Below, in pieces: positions 39,353 to 49,352 of a stretch of 64,000 nt of DNA. Position 1 is the first letter of the stretch, and every line of letters starts with the position of its first letter. Under the pieces are notes generated by a model. That model was given only the letters and a program-made list of their open reading frames with translations. It did no database searches and was not told where the DNA came from. Both the position numbers and the translations under genes were made by a program. The stretch is from NAT127 sp041655035 (lineage in GTDB: Bacteria; Pseudomonadota; Gammaproteobacteria; Pseudomonadales; Porticoccaceae): positions 10,637 through 74,636 of the forward strand of contig JBAZCN010000001.1 of the NCBI GenBank assembly GCA_041655035.1, written 5' to 3'.

Positions 39353-40753
39353 TCAGGCCGACAGGTTGGCGGCGATGAATGCCTGCACGGCGGCGAGGTC
39401 GTTGTCGAGCACCTCGAAGCGCTCGGTGCGATCGAAAAGGTCCGCCATATGGTGCGGCAGCGGCGGGTCCTGGGGATAGCCGGCCCGCTTCACCGCCTCG
39501 GGGAACTTGGCGGGATGGGCGGTGGCGAGCGCGATCATCGGCACCGCGGGGTCGCGGCGGCAATGGCGGCCGGCGGCGACACCGATCGCGGTGTGGGGGT
39601 CGAGCAGATAGCCACTGGTTTCGTACTCCTCGCGGATCTGCGCCACCGTCTCTTCGTCGCCGAGGCGCTGGCTGGCGAACAGCTCGCGGGCACGGTCCAG
39701 CGCCGCGGCGCTGAAAGCCAGTTTGCCGGAGTTGCGGAACGACGCCATCAGTCCGGCAATGGCTGCGCCATCGCGGTCGTAAAGATCGAACAACAAGCGT
39801 TCGAAATTGCTCGACACCATGATATCCATCGACGGCGACAGGCTGTGGATCAACTGGTGGCGGCTGTGATCATTGGCGCTCAGGCAGCGGTGGAGGATGT
39901 CGTTGGCGTTGGTGCCGATCACCAGCTGGTCGATGGGAAGGCCCATTTTGTGGGCCAGGTAGCCGGCAAAAATATCGCCGAAATTGCCGGTGGGCACCGC
40001 GAAGGACACCTTGCGCAACGGACCGCCGAGGGCCAGGGCGGCCCAGAAATAGTAGACGATCTGCGCCATGATCCGCGCCCAGTTGATGGAATTGACCGCC
40101 ACCAGGCGGCGGTCCGGCGGCAGGAAGCCCTGGCTTGCGAAGCTTTCCTTGACCAGGTTCTGGCAATCGTCGAAGTTGCCCCGCAGGGCGATGTTGTGGA
40201 TGTTGTCCCCCCCCACTGTCGTCATCTGCCGGCGCTGGACGTCGGAAACCCGGTTGTGAGGGTGAAGGATGAAGATATCGATATTCTGGCAGCGGCGGCA
40301 GCCCTCGATGGCGGCGGAGCCGGTGTCCCCGGAAGTGGCGCCCATGATCACCGCCTTCTCGCCGCGGCGCTCCAGCAAGTAATCCAGCAGGTGGCCGAGG
40401 AACTGCAGTGCGAAATCCTTGAACGCCAGGGTCGGCCCGTGAAACAGCTCCATGACCCAGTCGTTGTGGCCGGTTTGCACCAGCGGGGCGATGGCGCGGT
40501 GGCGGAAGCCGCTGTAGGAGGCATCGATGATCCGGCGCAGTTCATCATCGGGCACCGCGCCGGCGACAAACGGCGCCATCACCCGAAACGCCAGCTCGGC
40601 ATAGGACAGTCCCGCCCAGCCGGCGATTTCTTCGGCGCTGTAGGCGGGCAGTGTCTGTGGCACGAACAGGCCGCCGTCGGGAGCGAGACCGGCGAGCACC
40701 ACCTGTTCGAAAGACTGGGGGGCGACGCCGCCGCGGGTACTGATGTATTTCAT
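39353..40753 (-). CDS. thrC: Threonine synthase
   Basis: This PLP enzyme converts O-phosphohomoserine to threonine, the last step of the pathway. It is 466 aa, the long bacterial form. The PLP-binding lysine is Lys112 in PTLAFKDFALQ; GATSGDTGSAA near 139-149 is the second family motif. It starts MKYISTRGG, as typical. It is 108 bases downstream of hom, likely one operon. The upstream steps (lysC/thrA kinase, asd, thrB) are not in the window. Confidence 0.96.
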   Translation of the reverse strand: MKYISTRGGVAPQSFEQVVLAGLAPDGGLFVPQTLPAYSAEEIAGWAGLSYAELAFRVMAPFVAGAVPDDELRRIIDASYSGFRHRAIAPLVQTGHNDWVMELFHGPTLAFKDFALQFLGHLLDYLLERRGEKAVIMGATSGDTGSAAIEGCRRCQNIDIFILHPHNRVSDVQRRQMTTVGGDNIHNIALRGNFDDCQNLVKESFASQGFLPPDRRLVAVNSINWARIMAQIVYYFWAALALGGPLRKVSFAVPTGNFGDIFAGYLAHKMGLPIDQLVIGTNANDILHRCLSANDHSRHQLIHSLSPSMDIMVSSNFERLLFDLYDRDGAAIAGLMASFRNSGKLAFSAAALDRARELFASQRLGDEETVAQIREEYETSGYLLDPHTAIGVAAGRHCRRDPAVPMIALATAHPAKFPEAVKRAGYPQDPPLPHHMADLFDRTERFEVLDNDLAAVQAFIAANLSA

Positions 40754-40770
40754 AAGGCTACCCTGTCATA

Positions 40771-40796
40771 TTTCACGTTACAGGTTTCACGTAACA
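40771..40796. repeat. Short direct repeats in the hom-thrC gap
   Basis: TTTCACGTTACA (40771-40782) and TTTCACGTAACA (40785-40796) are near-identical 12-mers. Further CACGT/CGTGA words follow at about 40835-40855 (ACCGTGAACG...TCACGTGC). They could be protein-binding sites or relics of a simple repeat. Their place inside the likely hom-thrC operon leaves the role open. Confidence 0.45.
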
Positions 40797-40861
40797 CTGA
40801 TCACACTCGACGGCAGGGTTGGGCCCCGCCTGTACCGTGAACGCTGTCACGTGCAACGGCT

Positions 40862-42178
40862 TTACTTGTCCAGCGCTTCGACCCGGATATGGACCACCGG
40901 GCCGGCGATGGCGTCCAGCGCTTCGATGGCGCCGACCGCCGCCATGAGATCCCCCGCCACGGCGATATTGGTGAGCATGATCAGCGGCACATGGTCATCC
41001 CCCGGCTGGGGGCGTTTCTGGATGATCGCCTCGATGCTGATGCCTCGATCGCTCATGATCTGCGCCAGGCTCGACAGCACGCCCGGCCGGTCGAGAGCGC
41101 TCATCCGCAGATAATAAGCGGTTTCCCCGTCCTCGATGGGGATCACGGGAGTGCTGTTGAAGCTGGCGTTGCCGAACGCCAGGTAGGGCACACGGGTTTC
41201 TGGCGCGGAATTGAGCGCGCGGGCGACGTCGATGATGTCCGCCACCACCGCCGAGGCGGTCGGCTCGGCGCCGGCGCCGGCGCCGTAAAACAAGGTCGGA
41301 CCGACGGCATCGCCCTTGACCATCACCGCGTTCATCACCCCGTCCACTTCGGCGATCAGCGAGTTTTCGGGAATCAGCGTCGGGTGGACCCGCACCTCGA
41401 CGCCCTTGCCGGTTTCGCGGGCGATGCCCAGATGCTTGATGCGGTAGCCCAGCTCGCGCGCATAGGCGAGATCCTGGAGGTCGAGGCCGGTGATTCCCTG
41501 GGTGTAGACCTTGTCGAACTGAAGTGGGATGCCGAAGGCCAGGGAGGCGAGAATCGCCAGCTTGTGGGCGGCGTCGATACCCTCGATATCGAAGGTCGGG
41601 TCGGCCTCGGCATAGCCGAGGGCCTGCGCCTCCGCCAGGGCATCGCCGAAGGCGCGGCCCTGCTCCTCCATGGCGGTAAGGATGAAATTGCTGGTGCCGT
41701 TGATGATGCCGGCGAGCCACTCGATGCGATTGCCGCCGAGCCCTTCGCGCAGGGTCTTGATGATGGGAATGCCGCCGGCGACCGCGGCTTCGAAGGCGAC
41801 CATCACCGATTTCTTGCCGGCGGCTTCGAAAATCTGGTTGCCGTGAAGCGCGATCAGCGCCTTGTTGGCGGTGACCACGTGCTTGCCGTTGTCGATGGCC
41901 GCGAGCACCAGTTCCAGGGCGGTGGTGGTGCCACCGATCAGCTCCACCACCACGTCCACCTCGGGGTTGCGGGCCACCGCGAAGATATCCGGGGTCAGCT
42001 CGACATCGGCGGTGTCGCAACCGGGATTGGGACGGCGCATCGCGACCTGCACGATTTCGATACGGGCGCCGGCGCGCGCGTTGATCAGGGCAGCGTTGCG
42101 CGTCAACACATTGAACGTGCCGCTACCCACAGTACCGAGACCGCAGATACCGATTTTGACAGTTTTCAAAGAGCTCAC
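40862..42178 (-). CDS. hom: Homoserine dehydrogenase
   Basis: It reduces aspartate semialdehyde to homoserine with NAD(P)H at the branch to threonine and methionine. It is 438 aa. The nucleotide motif GLGTVGSG is at 13-20, catalytic-domain blocks EADPTFDIEGIDAAHKLAILASLAFG near 190-215, and a C-terminal ACT domain (~355-430, YYLRMSALDRPGVLSSLAQI) likely confers threonine feedback control. Monofunctional: no kinase domain. Confidence 0.96.
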   Translation of the reverse strand: MSSLKTVKIGICGLGTVGSGTFNVLTRNAALINARAGARIEIVQVAMRRPNPGCDTADVELTPDIFAVARNPEVDVVVELIGGTTTALELVLAAIDNGKHVVTANKALIALHGNQIFEAAGKKSVMVAFEAAVAGGIPIIKTLREGLGGNRIEWLAGIINGTSNFILTAMEEQGRAFGDALAEAQALGYAEADPTFDIEGIDAAHKLAILASLAFGIPLQFDKVYTQGITGLDLQDLAYARELGYRIKHLGIARETGKGVEVRVHPTLIPENSLIAEVDGVMNAVMVKGDAVGPTLFYGAGAGAEPTASAVVADIIDVARALNSAPETRVPYLAFGNASFNSTPVIPIEDGETAYYLRMSALDRPGVLSSLAQIMSDRGISIEAIIQKRPQPGDDHVPLIMLTNIAVAGDLMAAVGAIEALDAIAGPVVHIRVEALDK

Positions 42179-42268
42179 CCGGGCGTAGGAAAGAGAAAGA
42201 GGGCAACCTTAATGGCGGCCCCGGTTGGTGTCAAATTCGCGTTTCAGCTGTCGCCGCAGAGTTCTGCT

Positions 42269-43642
42269 TCAGAAGCCTCCGACCAGTTCATAGCAGGGCT
42301 GGTACTCGCCTTCCCCCTGGCCCAGTTTCATGCGTTCTTCGCGCACGAAGGCCCGCAGCAACTCGTCGATGGCGGTCAGCAGGCGGCGGTCTCCCTGGAT
42401 CCGGTAGGGGCCGTGCTCCGCCACCTGGCGAATGCCGAACGCCTTGACGTTGCCGGCCACGATCCCTGAAAAAGCAGCGCGCAACTGGGCTGCCAGGATA
42501 TGGCCCGGCAGCGAGGAATCCAGGTTGAGCGCCGCCATGTTGTCGTGGGTCGGCACGAACGGATATTGCAACGCTTCGTCGATATGCAGCTTCCAGTTGA
42601 AATAGTAGGCGTCCTGGGACTCCCTTCGGGCCTGATGAACACTGCTCACCGCACCGCTCAGCATCCCCGCCACCTCATCCGGGGCATCGATGACGATACG
42701 GTATAGCCGAGCCACCTGATCACCGAGGCAGGTGCGCAAAAAGCGATCGAGGCGGTCAAAATAATCGCGACAGGACGCCGGCCCGGCAAACACCAGGGGA
42801 ATCGCCCGGTTGTTGTCCGGGTGCATGAGGATACTCAGCAGGTAGAAGATTTCCTCCACCGTACCCACTCCGCCAGGGAACACGATGACGCCGTGGGCAA
42901 GGCGGACAAACGCCTCGAGGCGTTTTTCGATATCCGGCATGATCACCAGTTCATTGACGATGGCGTTGGGAGACTCCGCGGCGATGATCCCCGGCTCGCT
43001 GATGCCGATGTAACGCCCGCTCTTGATCTGCTGCTTGGCATGGCCCACGGCCGCGCCCTTCATCGGACCCTTCATGGCGCCGATGCCGCAGCCGGTGACG
43101 ATATCGAGACCGCGCAGGCCAAGTTGATAACCGACTTCCTTGGCATAGTCGTATTCGCCGCGGGGGATGGCGTGGCCGCCCCAGCACACCACCATGTTGG
43201 GCGTCAGATCGGGCCGTACCACCCCGGCGTTGCGCAGGATGCGGAAGACGCTGTCGGTAATCTGGCGGGAAGTCACCGGCTGACTGTGGCGCCTGCCGGT
43301 GATCTTGTAGTCGGTGTAGACGATATCCCTCAGGGCGGAAAACAGATGGTCCTGGATGCCGCGGATCATCTTACCATCGACGAACGACTGCGACGGGGCG
43401 TTGATGATCTCCAGCTTGACACCGCGAGGCTGGGACAACAGCTTGATATCGAAGTCGGCATAGGCGGCGAAGACCTCCTCGGCGTTATCCTTGTTGCTGT
43501 CGGTATTGAGGATCGCCAGCGCGCAGTCGCGAAACAGCTGGTGGAGATCGGGACGGGTGGTGGTAAGGGCGCTGATCTCCTCCTGTGACAGCAGATTCAG
43601 GGAGCGCAGCGGGTGCAAGCTGGTGTGGGGTATCTTGTGCAT
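42269..43642 (-). CDS. ppnN: Nucleotide 5'-monophosphate nucleosidase PpnN (YgdH)
   Basis: PpnN cleaves nucleoside monophosphates, notably GMP and IMP, to base and ribose-5-phosphate. In E. coli it is activated by ppGpp. It has 457 aa from the ATG at 43642. It aligns by eye with E. coli PpnN along the whole length: VCWGGHAIP near 152-160, TGCGIGAMKGPMKGAAVGHA near 183-202, and the LOG-family PGGVGTVEE at 256-264. The N-terminal DUF4478-like and C-terminal domains are both present. Co-occurrence with relA and mazG in the window is suggestive only. Confidence 0.95.
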   Translation of the reverse strand: MHKIPHTSLHPLRSLNLLSQEEISALTTTRPDLHQLFRDCALAILNTDSNKDNAEEVFAAYADFDIKLLSQPRGVKLEIINAPSQSFVDGKMIRGIQDHLFSALRDIVYTDYKITGRRHSQPVTSRQITDSVFRILRNAGVVRPDLTPNMVVCWGGHAIPRGEYDYAKEVGYQLGLRGLDIVTGCGIGAMKGPMKGAAVGHAKQQIKSGRYIGISEPGIIAAESPNAIVNELVIMPDIEKRLEAFVRLAHGVIVFPGGVGTVEEIFYLLSILMHPDNNRAIPLVFAGPASCRDYFDRLDRFLRTCLGDQVARLYRIVIDAPDEVAGMLSGAVSSVHQARRESQDAYYFNWKLHIDEALQYPFVPTHDNMAALNLDSSLPGHILAAQLRAAFSGIVAGNVKAFGIRQVAEHGPYRIQGDRRLLTAIDELLRAFVREERMKLGQGEGEYQPCYELVGGF

Positions 43643-43786
43643 CGAGCGGCCTTGCAACAAAAAAAGAGGGCCAAGTGTAATACAAGCTCGTCGAACCTGT
43701 ACCCACCGCCGCGCCTGTCGCCCACCAGCATTTGCCGCGGCAGCCGGGTCAGGCCATAATCGATTCGGGCTCGATGCTAATGGATA

Positions 43787-45571
43787 ATGACGTACCTGAT
43801 GATCAGACAATGCCTCCGTGCCCGGAGGATCCGCCACGGAATGATACTCGCCATCGGCGTCTCCCCCCTGTTGACCCTCATCCCGGTTTCCGCCGACACC
43901 GTCGCCGTGGTCGTCAGCGGCGGCGACACCGCCCTGCGGGACAACGTCCAGGCCCACCTAGGTCTCGCCGACCTGGCCTGTAATACCACCGAACTCCACT
44001 TGCGCGGCCGCCTGCGCGGTGCCGATGAGCAGATTTCCCAAGCCTTGCGCGCCCTCGGTTACTACCACGGCGAATGGCGGGTCAAGCGGGAGCGCGTCGC
44101 CGGCAAGAAAAACGGCAACGGCGGCTGCTGGCGAATCACCGTCGAACTCGAACCCGGGCCCCCGGTAACGGTGGCAACCCGCGACGTGCGGGTCGAGGGC
44201 GAAGGCGCCGCCGACGCGGTGTTTACCCGCTATCTGGCCAGCCTGCCCCTGGCGCCCGGCGAACGGCTCAATCACGCCACCTACGAAGCCATCAAGAACG
44301 GCCTGGTGCAGCGGGCGCGAACCGCCGGCTATTTCGAGGCCGAGTTCAGCCACCGGGCACTCGACGTCGACACCGAGCGCAACAGTGCCGATATCCGCCT
44401 GGTCTACGACAGCGGGCCGCGCTACCGGTTTGGCGCCATCAGCTACGGCCCCTCGCCCCTCGACGAAGCCCTGCTGGAACGGTTCGTGACCTTCGCGCCC
44501 GGCGAATTGTTCGATGCCGACAAGCTAATCCAGTCCCAGAGCAACCTGATCAACAGCCTGTATTTCGCCTCGGTCAATCTCGATCAGCAGCGGCCCGACC
44601 GGGAGCGCCTCGAGGTGCCGGTGGCCATTACCACCAGCCCGCGCTCGAAGTACGAGACCACCGCCAGTGTCGGCTTTTCGACCGACACCGGCCCCCGGGT
44701 GGGCTATGGCCTCGCCAACCGGCGCGTCAACGGCGCCGGCGATACCTACCTGGTATCGAGCCAGTTGTCACCGGTACAGTCCAACCTGGGTTTCCAGTAC
44801 AGCCAGCCGGGCGACGATCCGTTGCGCGATAAAACCCAGTGGTCCACCGGCTGGCAGCGGGAGGACACCGACACCGCCACCAGCGACAGCTTCCGCGCCG
44901 AGGTCGCCCGTATCACCATGACGGAATCCGACTGGCTGCGCACCCTGAGCCTCAAGTACCTCTTCGAGGACTTCCGCATCGCCGGCGAAAGTCAGTCGTC
45001 GATGCTGCTGATGCCCGGCATCGGCTGGTCGAAAAGCCGCGCCAACGACTCCCGTTATCCCACCCGGGGCTGGCGCCTGGGTTCGGCCTTCCGGGTCGCG
45101 GTGGAAGGCCTGGTCTCCGATGTCACTCTCGCCCAGGCCGAGCTGGACGGCAAACTGGTGCTGCCCCTCGTGGGGGGCCGCCTGATCACCCGCGCCGGCA
45201 TCGGCACCACCGTTCTCGATGACTTTGCCCAACTGCCGGCCTCGCTGCGGTTTTTTGCCGGCGGCGACAACAGCGTCAGGGGTTTCGATTACCAGACCCT
45301 GGGGCCCGAGGACAGCAACGGCAAGGTCATTGGCGGCAAACACCAGGTGACTGGCAGCGTCGAGTACGATCACAAGGTGTGGAAGGATTTTGCCCTGGCG
45401 GCGTTCGTCGACGCCGGCACCGCCTTCGACACCCGGGATTTCACCCTTTACCAAAGCGCGGGATTCGGGGTTCGCTGGTTTTCCCCGATCGGCCCGATCC
45501 GTGTCGATTTCGCCTTCCCTCTCGATGAGGGCGGATTCCGACTTCACCTGTCGATGGGGCCTGACCTGTGA
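43787..45571 (+). CDS. tamA: Translocation and assembly module subunit TamA (BamA/Omp85 family)
   Basis: TamA is the outer-membrane partner of TamB, acting in autotransporter assembly and/or phospholipid transport to the outer membrane. It is 594 aa. A signal peptide (hydrophobic ~19-35, ending VSADT) precedes three POTRA-type domains (~40-285) and a 16-strand barrel. The Omp85 signature FFAGGDNSVRGFDYQTLGP lies near 486-504, and the C-terminus SPIGPIRVDFAFPL is typical. An alternative ATG four codons downstream is possible. The stop overlaps the tamB GTG. Confidence 0.93.
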   Translation: MTYLMIRQCLRARRIRHGMILAIGVSPLLTLIPVSADTVAVVVSGGDTALRDNVQAHLGLADLACNTTELHLRGRLRGADEQISQALRALGYYHGEWRVKRERVAGKKNGNGGCWRITVELEPGPPVTVATRDVRVEGEGAADAVFTRYLASLPLAPGERLNHATYEAIKNGLVQRARTAGYFEAEFSHRALDVDTERNSADIRLVYDSGPRYRFGAISYGPSPLDEALLERFVTFAPGELFDADKLIQSQSNLINSLYFASVNLDQQRPDRERLEVPVAITTSPRSKYETTASVGFSTDTGPRVGYGLANRRVNGAGDTYLVSSQLSPVQSNLGFQYSQPGDDPLRDKTQWSTGWQREDTDTATSDSFRAEVARITMTESDWLRTLSLKYLFEDFRIAGESQSSMLLMPGIGWSKSRANDSRYPTRGWRLGSAFRVAVEGLVSDVTLAQAELDGKLVLPLVGGRLITRAGIGTTVLDDFAQLPASLRFFAGGDNSVRGFDYQTLGPEDSNGKVIGGKHQVTGSVEYDHKVWKDFALAAFVDAGTAFDTRDFTLYQSAGFGVRWFSPIGPIRVDFAFPLDEGGFRLHLSMGPDL

Positions 45572-48500
45572 CCACTCGCCTGCGCCGCCGGATCCTCTAC
45601 ATCCTCGAAACACTGCTGCTGGCACTGGTCGTGGTGGTCGTCGCCCTGATCGCGGTGCTCGACACCGAGCGCGGCAGCCGCTGGCTGCTGGCCCGGGCGC
45701 TGCCGCTGGCGGCGCCGGAGGCTGGCTTTGCCAGCGTCACCGGCACTCTGGCACGCGGGGTAACCATCGAGGCCCTGGCCCTGCCCCTCGATGCCGCGGA
45801 TATCCGGATCGCCCGGATCGAGGGCCGCTGGAACCTGTGGAACCTGCTGGGCGGTCAATTGCCCATCGAGCGCCTGGCGGTTCGGGAGGCGACCATCACC
45901 CTGCTCGAGACCGACACCGAGCCAACCCCGCCGGGGCCTTGGCCAAGCCTTTCGGTACCGCTGCCGGTAACCCTCGACGACGTTGAAATCACCGACTTGC
46001 GCATCATCACCGCGGACGGCGGCAGCCATCATATCGACCGCATCGCCGTGGCCGGCAGCGGCGGCGTGCTGCACACCCGAATCCGCCACCTCGAGGTGGC
46101 CATGGGCGATTACCACCTGCGCCTCGCCGGGCGGATCGCCAACCGGGTACCCTACGATGCCGACCTGCGTCTCGACTGGTCGGCGGTCGTGGCGGACGAA
46201 CAAGCCTTCGCCGGCCAGGCGTCCCTGACAGGAAGCCTGGCCGGCCTCAAGCTGGACCATCGACTGACGCAGCCGTCGCCCGTCACCACCAGCGCTCTGC
46301 TGACGCCGGTGTTCGACCCCGAGGTCGCGGCCATCGACCCGCTGACCCTGGCGGTGACCCTGGCCACCGAGTGGAACGGTTTCGAGCTGCCCGTGCCCAC
46401 CGCGCCACGCTTGACCAGCGACGGCAGCCTGGCGCTCACTGGCACCTGGGCCGACTACCACCTGCGCCTGCAATCGCGGCTCGCCGCCAGCACGCTGCAA
46501 CCACCGGCGGATGCCGAGCCCGGCACCAGCGACGACCCCCTGGCGACGCTGATGCGCGAGCCCGGGCTGATCGAGCTCGAAGCCACCGGCCGGCAGTTCG
46601 CCATCGAGCTGGTGCGGCTGTATGCCGAGACCCTGGCGGGCACCCTCGAAGCCAGCGGCACCCTCACCGCGACGCCGCTGGCCTGGGACCTGCAACTGGC
46701 CGCCAGCGATGTCGATGCCGGTCTGTTCGTCGCCGAGTGGCCGGCGGTGATCTCGGCGCGGCTGCACAGCGATGGTCACTGGCAGGAAGAGCAATACCGC
46801 GCCAGTCTCACCATCGAGCAGCTCACCGGCCGGTTGTTCGACACCGCCATTGCCGCCAGTGGCGATGTCCTGCTCGAGCCCCGGCAACTGCAATTCGACC
46901 GCCTCGAATTCGCCCTCGGCGACAACCGGCTGGCGGTGCACGGCGCTCTGGGCGACACTCTGGCCCTCGACTGGCAGCTGAGTGCTTCGCAGCTGGCGCA
47001 GATCCACCGCGACCTGAGCGGCACCATCACCTCCAGCGGCACCGTCAATGGCAGTCTCGAACAACCCAGGGCCCAGGCCAGGCTCGATGCCGGCAACCTC
47101 GGCTTTGGCGACATCGCCATCGCCAGCCTCGATCTCGACATCGACACCACCGGGCTCGACGCCATCCACCTCGACCTGGGCGCCACCGGCATCAACGCCG
47201 GCCCGCTGAACGCCGGCGTGCTCCGCCTCGAAGGCAGCGGCGGCCCCGGCCGGCACCATCTCGCCCTTAGCGTCGACGACGGCGATAATCGCCTCGCCCT
47301 CGAGATCCGGGGCGGCCTCGGCGACAGCCAGGCCGGCCAGCGCTGGCAGGGCAGCATCACCGGGCTCGACATCGACAATCCGCTGCTCGGCCCCTGGCGG
47401 CTGGCAGATTCCGCGCCGCTCGCGCTGTCCGCCGCGGCGGCCGACCTCGGAACCCTGTGCCTTGCCCAGGACGGCGCGGCAATCTGCGCCAAGGCCCGTT
47501 ACGGCGAAGACAAGCTCACCCTCAGCGGCAACATCGATACACTGCCGCTGGCGCCGTTCACTCAGGCACTGCCGGAGGAAGCCTCCATCGAGGGCGTCGT
47601 CGACAGCCGCTTCGCCATCGTCGGCCCGCTGGACGCCCTGAGCGGCGAGCTGTCGCTGGATATCAGCGCGATCCAGCTGCGCTATCAACCGGTCGACGCC
47701 GATGCTCCTATCGAATTCGACGCCAACTTCAGCAGCAGCGCCCGCCTCGACAGGGGCGCGGCCACGGCGACCCTCGATTTCACGGTGCCCGAGGTCGGCG
47801 ACCTCCGCGCCCGGGTCCAGACACCGGCGCTGGCCGCCGATGCCACCCTCGAGGGCGCCGTCACCGCGCAGTTCGCCACTCTCGCCTGGCAGGATGGTCT
47901 GCTTCCGCAACTGGACAACCTCGACGGCAACGTCGCTGTCGACCTGGTTGTCGGCGGCCAGGCGGCAGCGCCGCAGATCAGCGGCACGGTGGCGCTGAAC
48001 GAGCTCCAGGCCCAGGTACCACTGGCCGGGATCACCCTCTCCCAGGGCGCGCTGCGGCTCGGCGTCGACAGCGGCGGACGCTGGCAGCTGAACGGCCAGT
48101 TGAACTCCGGCGAGGGCGATCTGCGCCTCGCCGGCAACGGCCTGCTGAGCGCCGACAACGGCGCCAGTGGCCAGATCAGCATCGACGGCACTGACTTCAC
48201 CCTGGTGGACCGGCCCGATGCCCGGGCCCTGCTGTCGCCGGCCCTGACCGTCGAGTTCGCTCCCGACGCCATCAGACTGCGCGGCGACCTCCTGGTGCCA
48301 CAGGGCGAACTGACCATCAACGCCCTGCCGGAGCAGGCTGTGGACGTCTCCGCCGACGAGCGGGTGTTCCCCGCCGAGGAAACCCTCGCTGCGCCATCGC
48401 GGCCGATCGATGTGCGGATCCAGCTGACCATCGACGATCGTTTCCACCTCCAGGGGTACGGCCTGTCGACCCGCCTCGGCGGCACGCTGCGCATCAGCCA

Positions 48501-49104
48501 GCGCGGCGACGATCCGCCCCGCGCCAATGGCACCCTGTCGCTGGTCGACGGCGTCTACCAGGCCTACGGCCAGAAACTGGAGGTAGAGCGCGGCCACCTG
48601 CTGTTCCAGGGGCCGGTGGACAATCCCGGGCTCAACATCCGCGCCGTGCGCGAAACTCCGACCGCCACAGTGGGCATCGATATCGGCGGCGTCGCGCAGG
48701 ACATTCGCAGCGAACTGTTCTCTACACCGCCGCTTTCGCCCACCGACACGATAGCGATCCTGATCACCGGAAAGGCGCCGAGCCAGATGAATCAATCCGA
48801 CGCCAATCAGGTGATCAACGCCGCCGCCGCGCTCGGCATCTCCCAAAGCGAGGGCATCACCAACAACCTGGAACGGGCCTTTGGCCTCGACGTCGTCGAT
48901 CTCCAGGGCGGCGACGATTACCTCGACAGCGCCCTGGTGGTGGGCAAGTACCTGACCCCCGAACTATTCATCAGCTACGCCCAGAACCTGTTCTCGCCCG
49001 CGGGCAGTGTCCAGCTCGACTACAGCCTGACCCGCTACCTGGGCCTCAAGGCGAGCTCCGGCGAAACCCAGAGTGTCGACCTGCTGTACCGGATCGAGCA
49101 TTGA
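45568..49104 (+). CDS. tamB: Translocation and assembly module protein TamB (AsmA-like)
   Basis: TamB is a very long periplasm-spanning protein anchored in the inner membrane; it forms a beta-taco groove thought to carry lipids or assist outer-membrane protein insertion with TamA. It is 1178 aa from a GTG that overlaps the tamA stop (GTGA). An N-terminal anchor (~9-32) is followed by ~1000 residues of repetitive beta-rich sequence and the conserved C-terminal DUF490 domain, which includes TDTIAILITGK and ends SLTRYLGLKASSGETQSVDLLYRIEH-like. Confidence 0.94.
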   Translation: MTTRLRRRILYILETLLLALVVVVVALIAVLDTERGSRWLLARALPLAAPEAGFASVTGTLARGVTIEALALPLDAADIRIARIEGRWNLWNLLGGQLPIERLAVREATITLLETDTEPTPPGPWPSLSVPLPVTLDDVEITDLRIITADGGSHHIDRIAVAGSGGVLHTRIRHLEVAMGDYHLRLAGRIANRVPYDADLRLDWSAVVADEQAFAGQASLTGSLAGLKLDHRLTQPSPVTTSALLTPVFDPEVAAIDPLTLAVTLATEWNGFELPVPTAPRLTSDGSLALTGTWADYHLRLQSRLAASTLQPPADAEPGTSDDPLATLMREPGLIELEATGRQFAIELVRLYAETLAGTLEASGTLTATPLAWDLQLAASDVDAGLFVAEWPAVISARLHSDGHWQEEQYRASLTIEQLTGRLFDTAIAASGDVLLEPRQLQFDRLEFALGDNRLAVHGALGDTLALDWQLSASQLAQIHRDLSGTITSSGTVNGSLEQPRAQARLDAGNLGFGDIAIASLDLDIDTTGLDAIHLDLGATGINAGPLNAGVLRLEGSGGPGRHHLALSVDDGDNRLALEIRGGLGDSQAGQRWQGSITGLDIDNPLLGPWRLADSAPLALSAAAADLGTLCLAQDGAAICAKARYGEDKLTLSGNIDTLPLAPFTQALPEEASIEGVVDSRFAIVGPLDALSGELSLDISAIQLRYQPVDADAPIEFDANFSSSARLDRGAATATLDFTVPEVGDLRARVQTPALAADATLEGAVTAQFATLAWQDGLLPQLDNLDGNVAVDLVVGGQAAAPQISGTVALNELQAQVPLAGITLSQGALRLGVDSGGRWQLNGQLNSGEGDLRLAGNGLLSADNGASGQISIDGTDFTLVDRPDARALLSPALTVEFAPDAIRLRGDLLVPQGELTINALPEQAVDVSADERVFPAEETLAAPSRPIDVRIQLTIDDRFHLQGYGLSTRLGGTLRISQRGDDPPRANGTLSLVDGVYQAYGQKLEVERGHLLFQGPVDNPGLNIRAVRETPTATVGIDIGGVAQDIRSELFSTPPLSPTDTIAILITGKAPSQMNQSDANQVINAAAALGISQSEGITNNLERAFGLDVVDLQGGDDYLDSALVVGKYLTPELFISYAQNLFSPAGSVQLDYSLTRYLGLKASSGETQSVDLLYRIEH

Positions 49105-49156
49105 GCCTCGCAGCGAGGCCGTGCCCAGCGCCGCTTGCGCGTAGTCGGCATCCCCT

Positions 49157-49217
49157 ATGAAAGGTAACAGGGTGAGTGAAAGCCAATAGGGTGCGCTGAG
49201 GAACGAAGCGCACCGCA
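49157..49217. repeat. Second REP/BIME-like element, downstream of tamB
   Basis: The palindrome at 49189-49217 is the exact 29/29 reverse complement of 39207-39235. To its left lies the linker ATGAAAGGTA (49157-49166) in the same orientation as at 39237-39246, followed in both places by an AGGGTG word. The core is GGTGCGCT, a 9-base loop region GAGGAACGA, then AGCGCACC. Confidence 0.8.
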
Positions 49218-49352
49218 GAAATCGCCGCTCTATGGGAAGGTTTTCCATTTACCGAAACGCTGTACCGACACCTCAATCGCGCCAGGATCCGTCGAGGCTC
49301 GCACACCGCGTGGGAGCCGGTGCGGAAAACCTTTTGACCGGCAGCAAGAATC

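Noticed and set aside
45544..48846. A 1100-codon open frame on the minus strand opposite tamB
   Set aside because: The plus strand encodes a well-supported TamB with anchor and DUF490 domain. The antisense frame is a by-product of high GC at third positions, has low-complexity composition and no recognisable motif.
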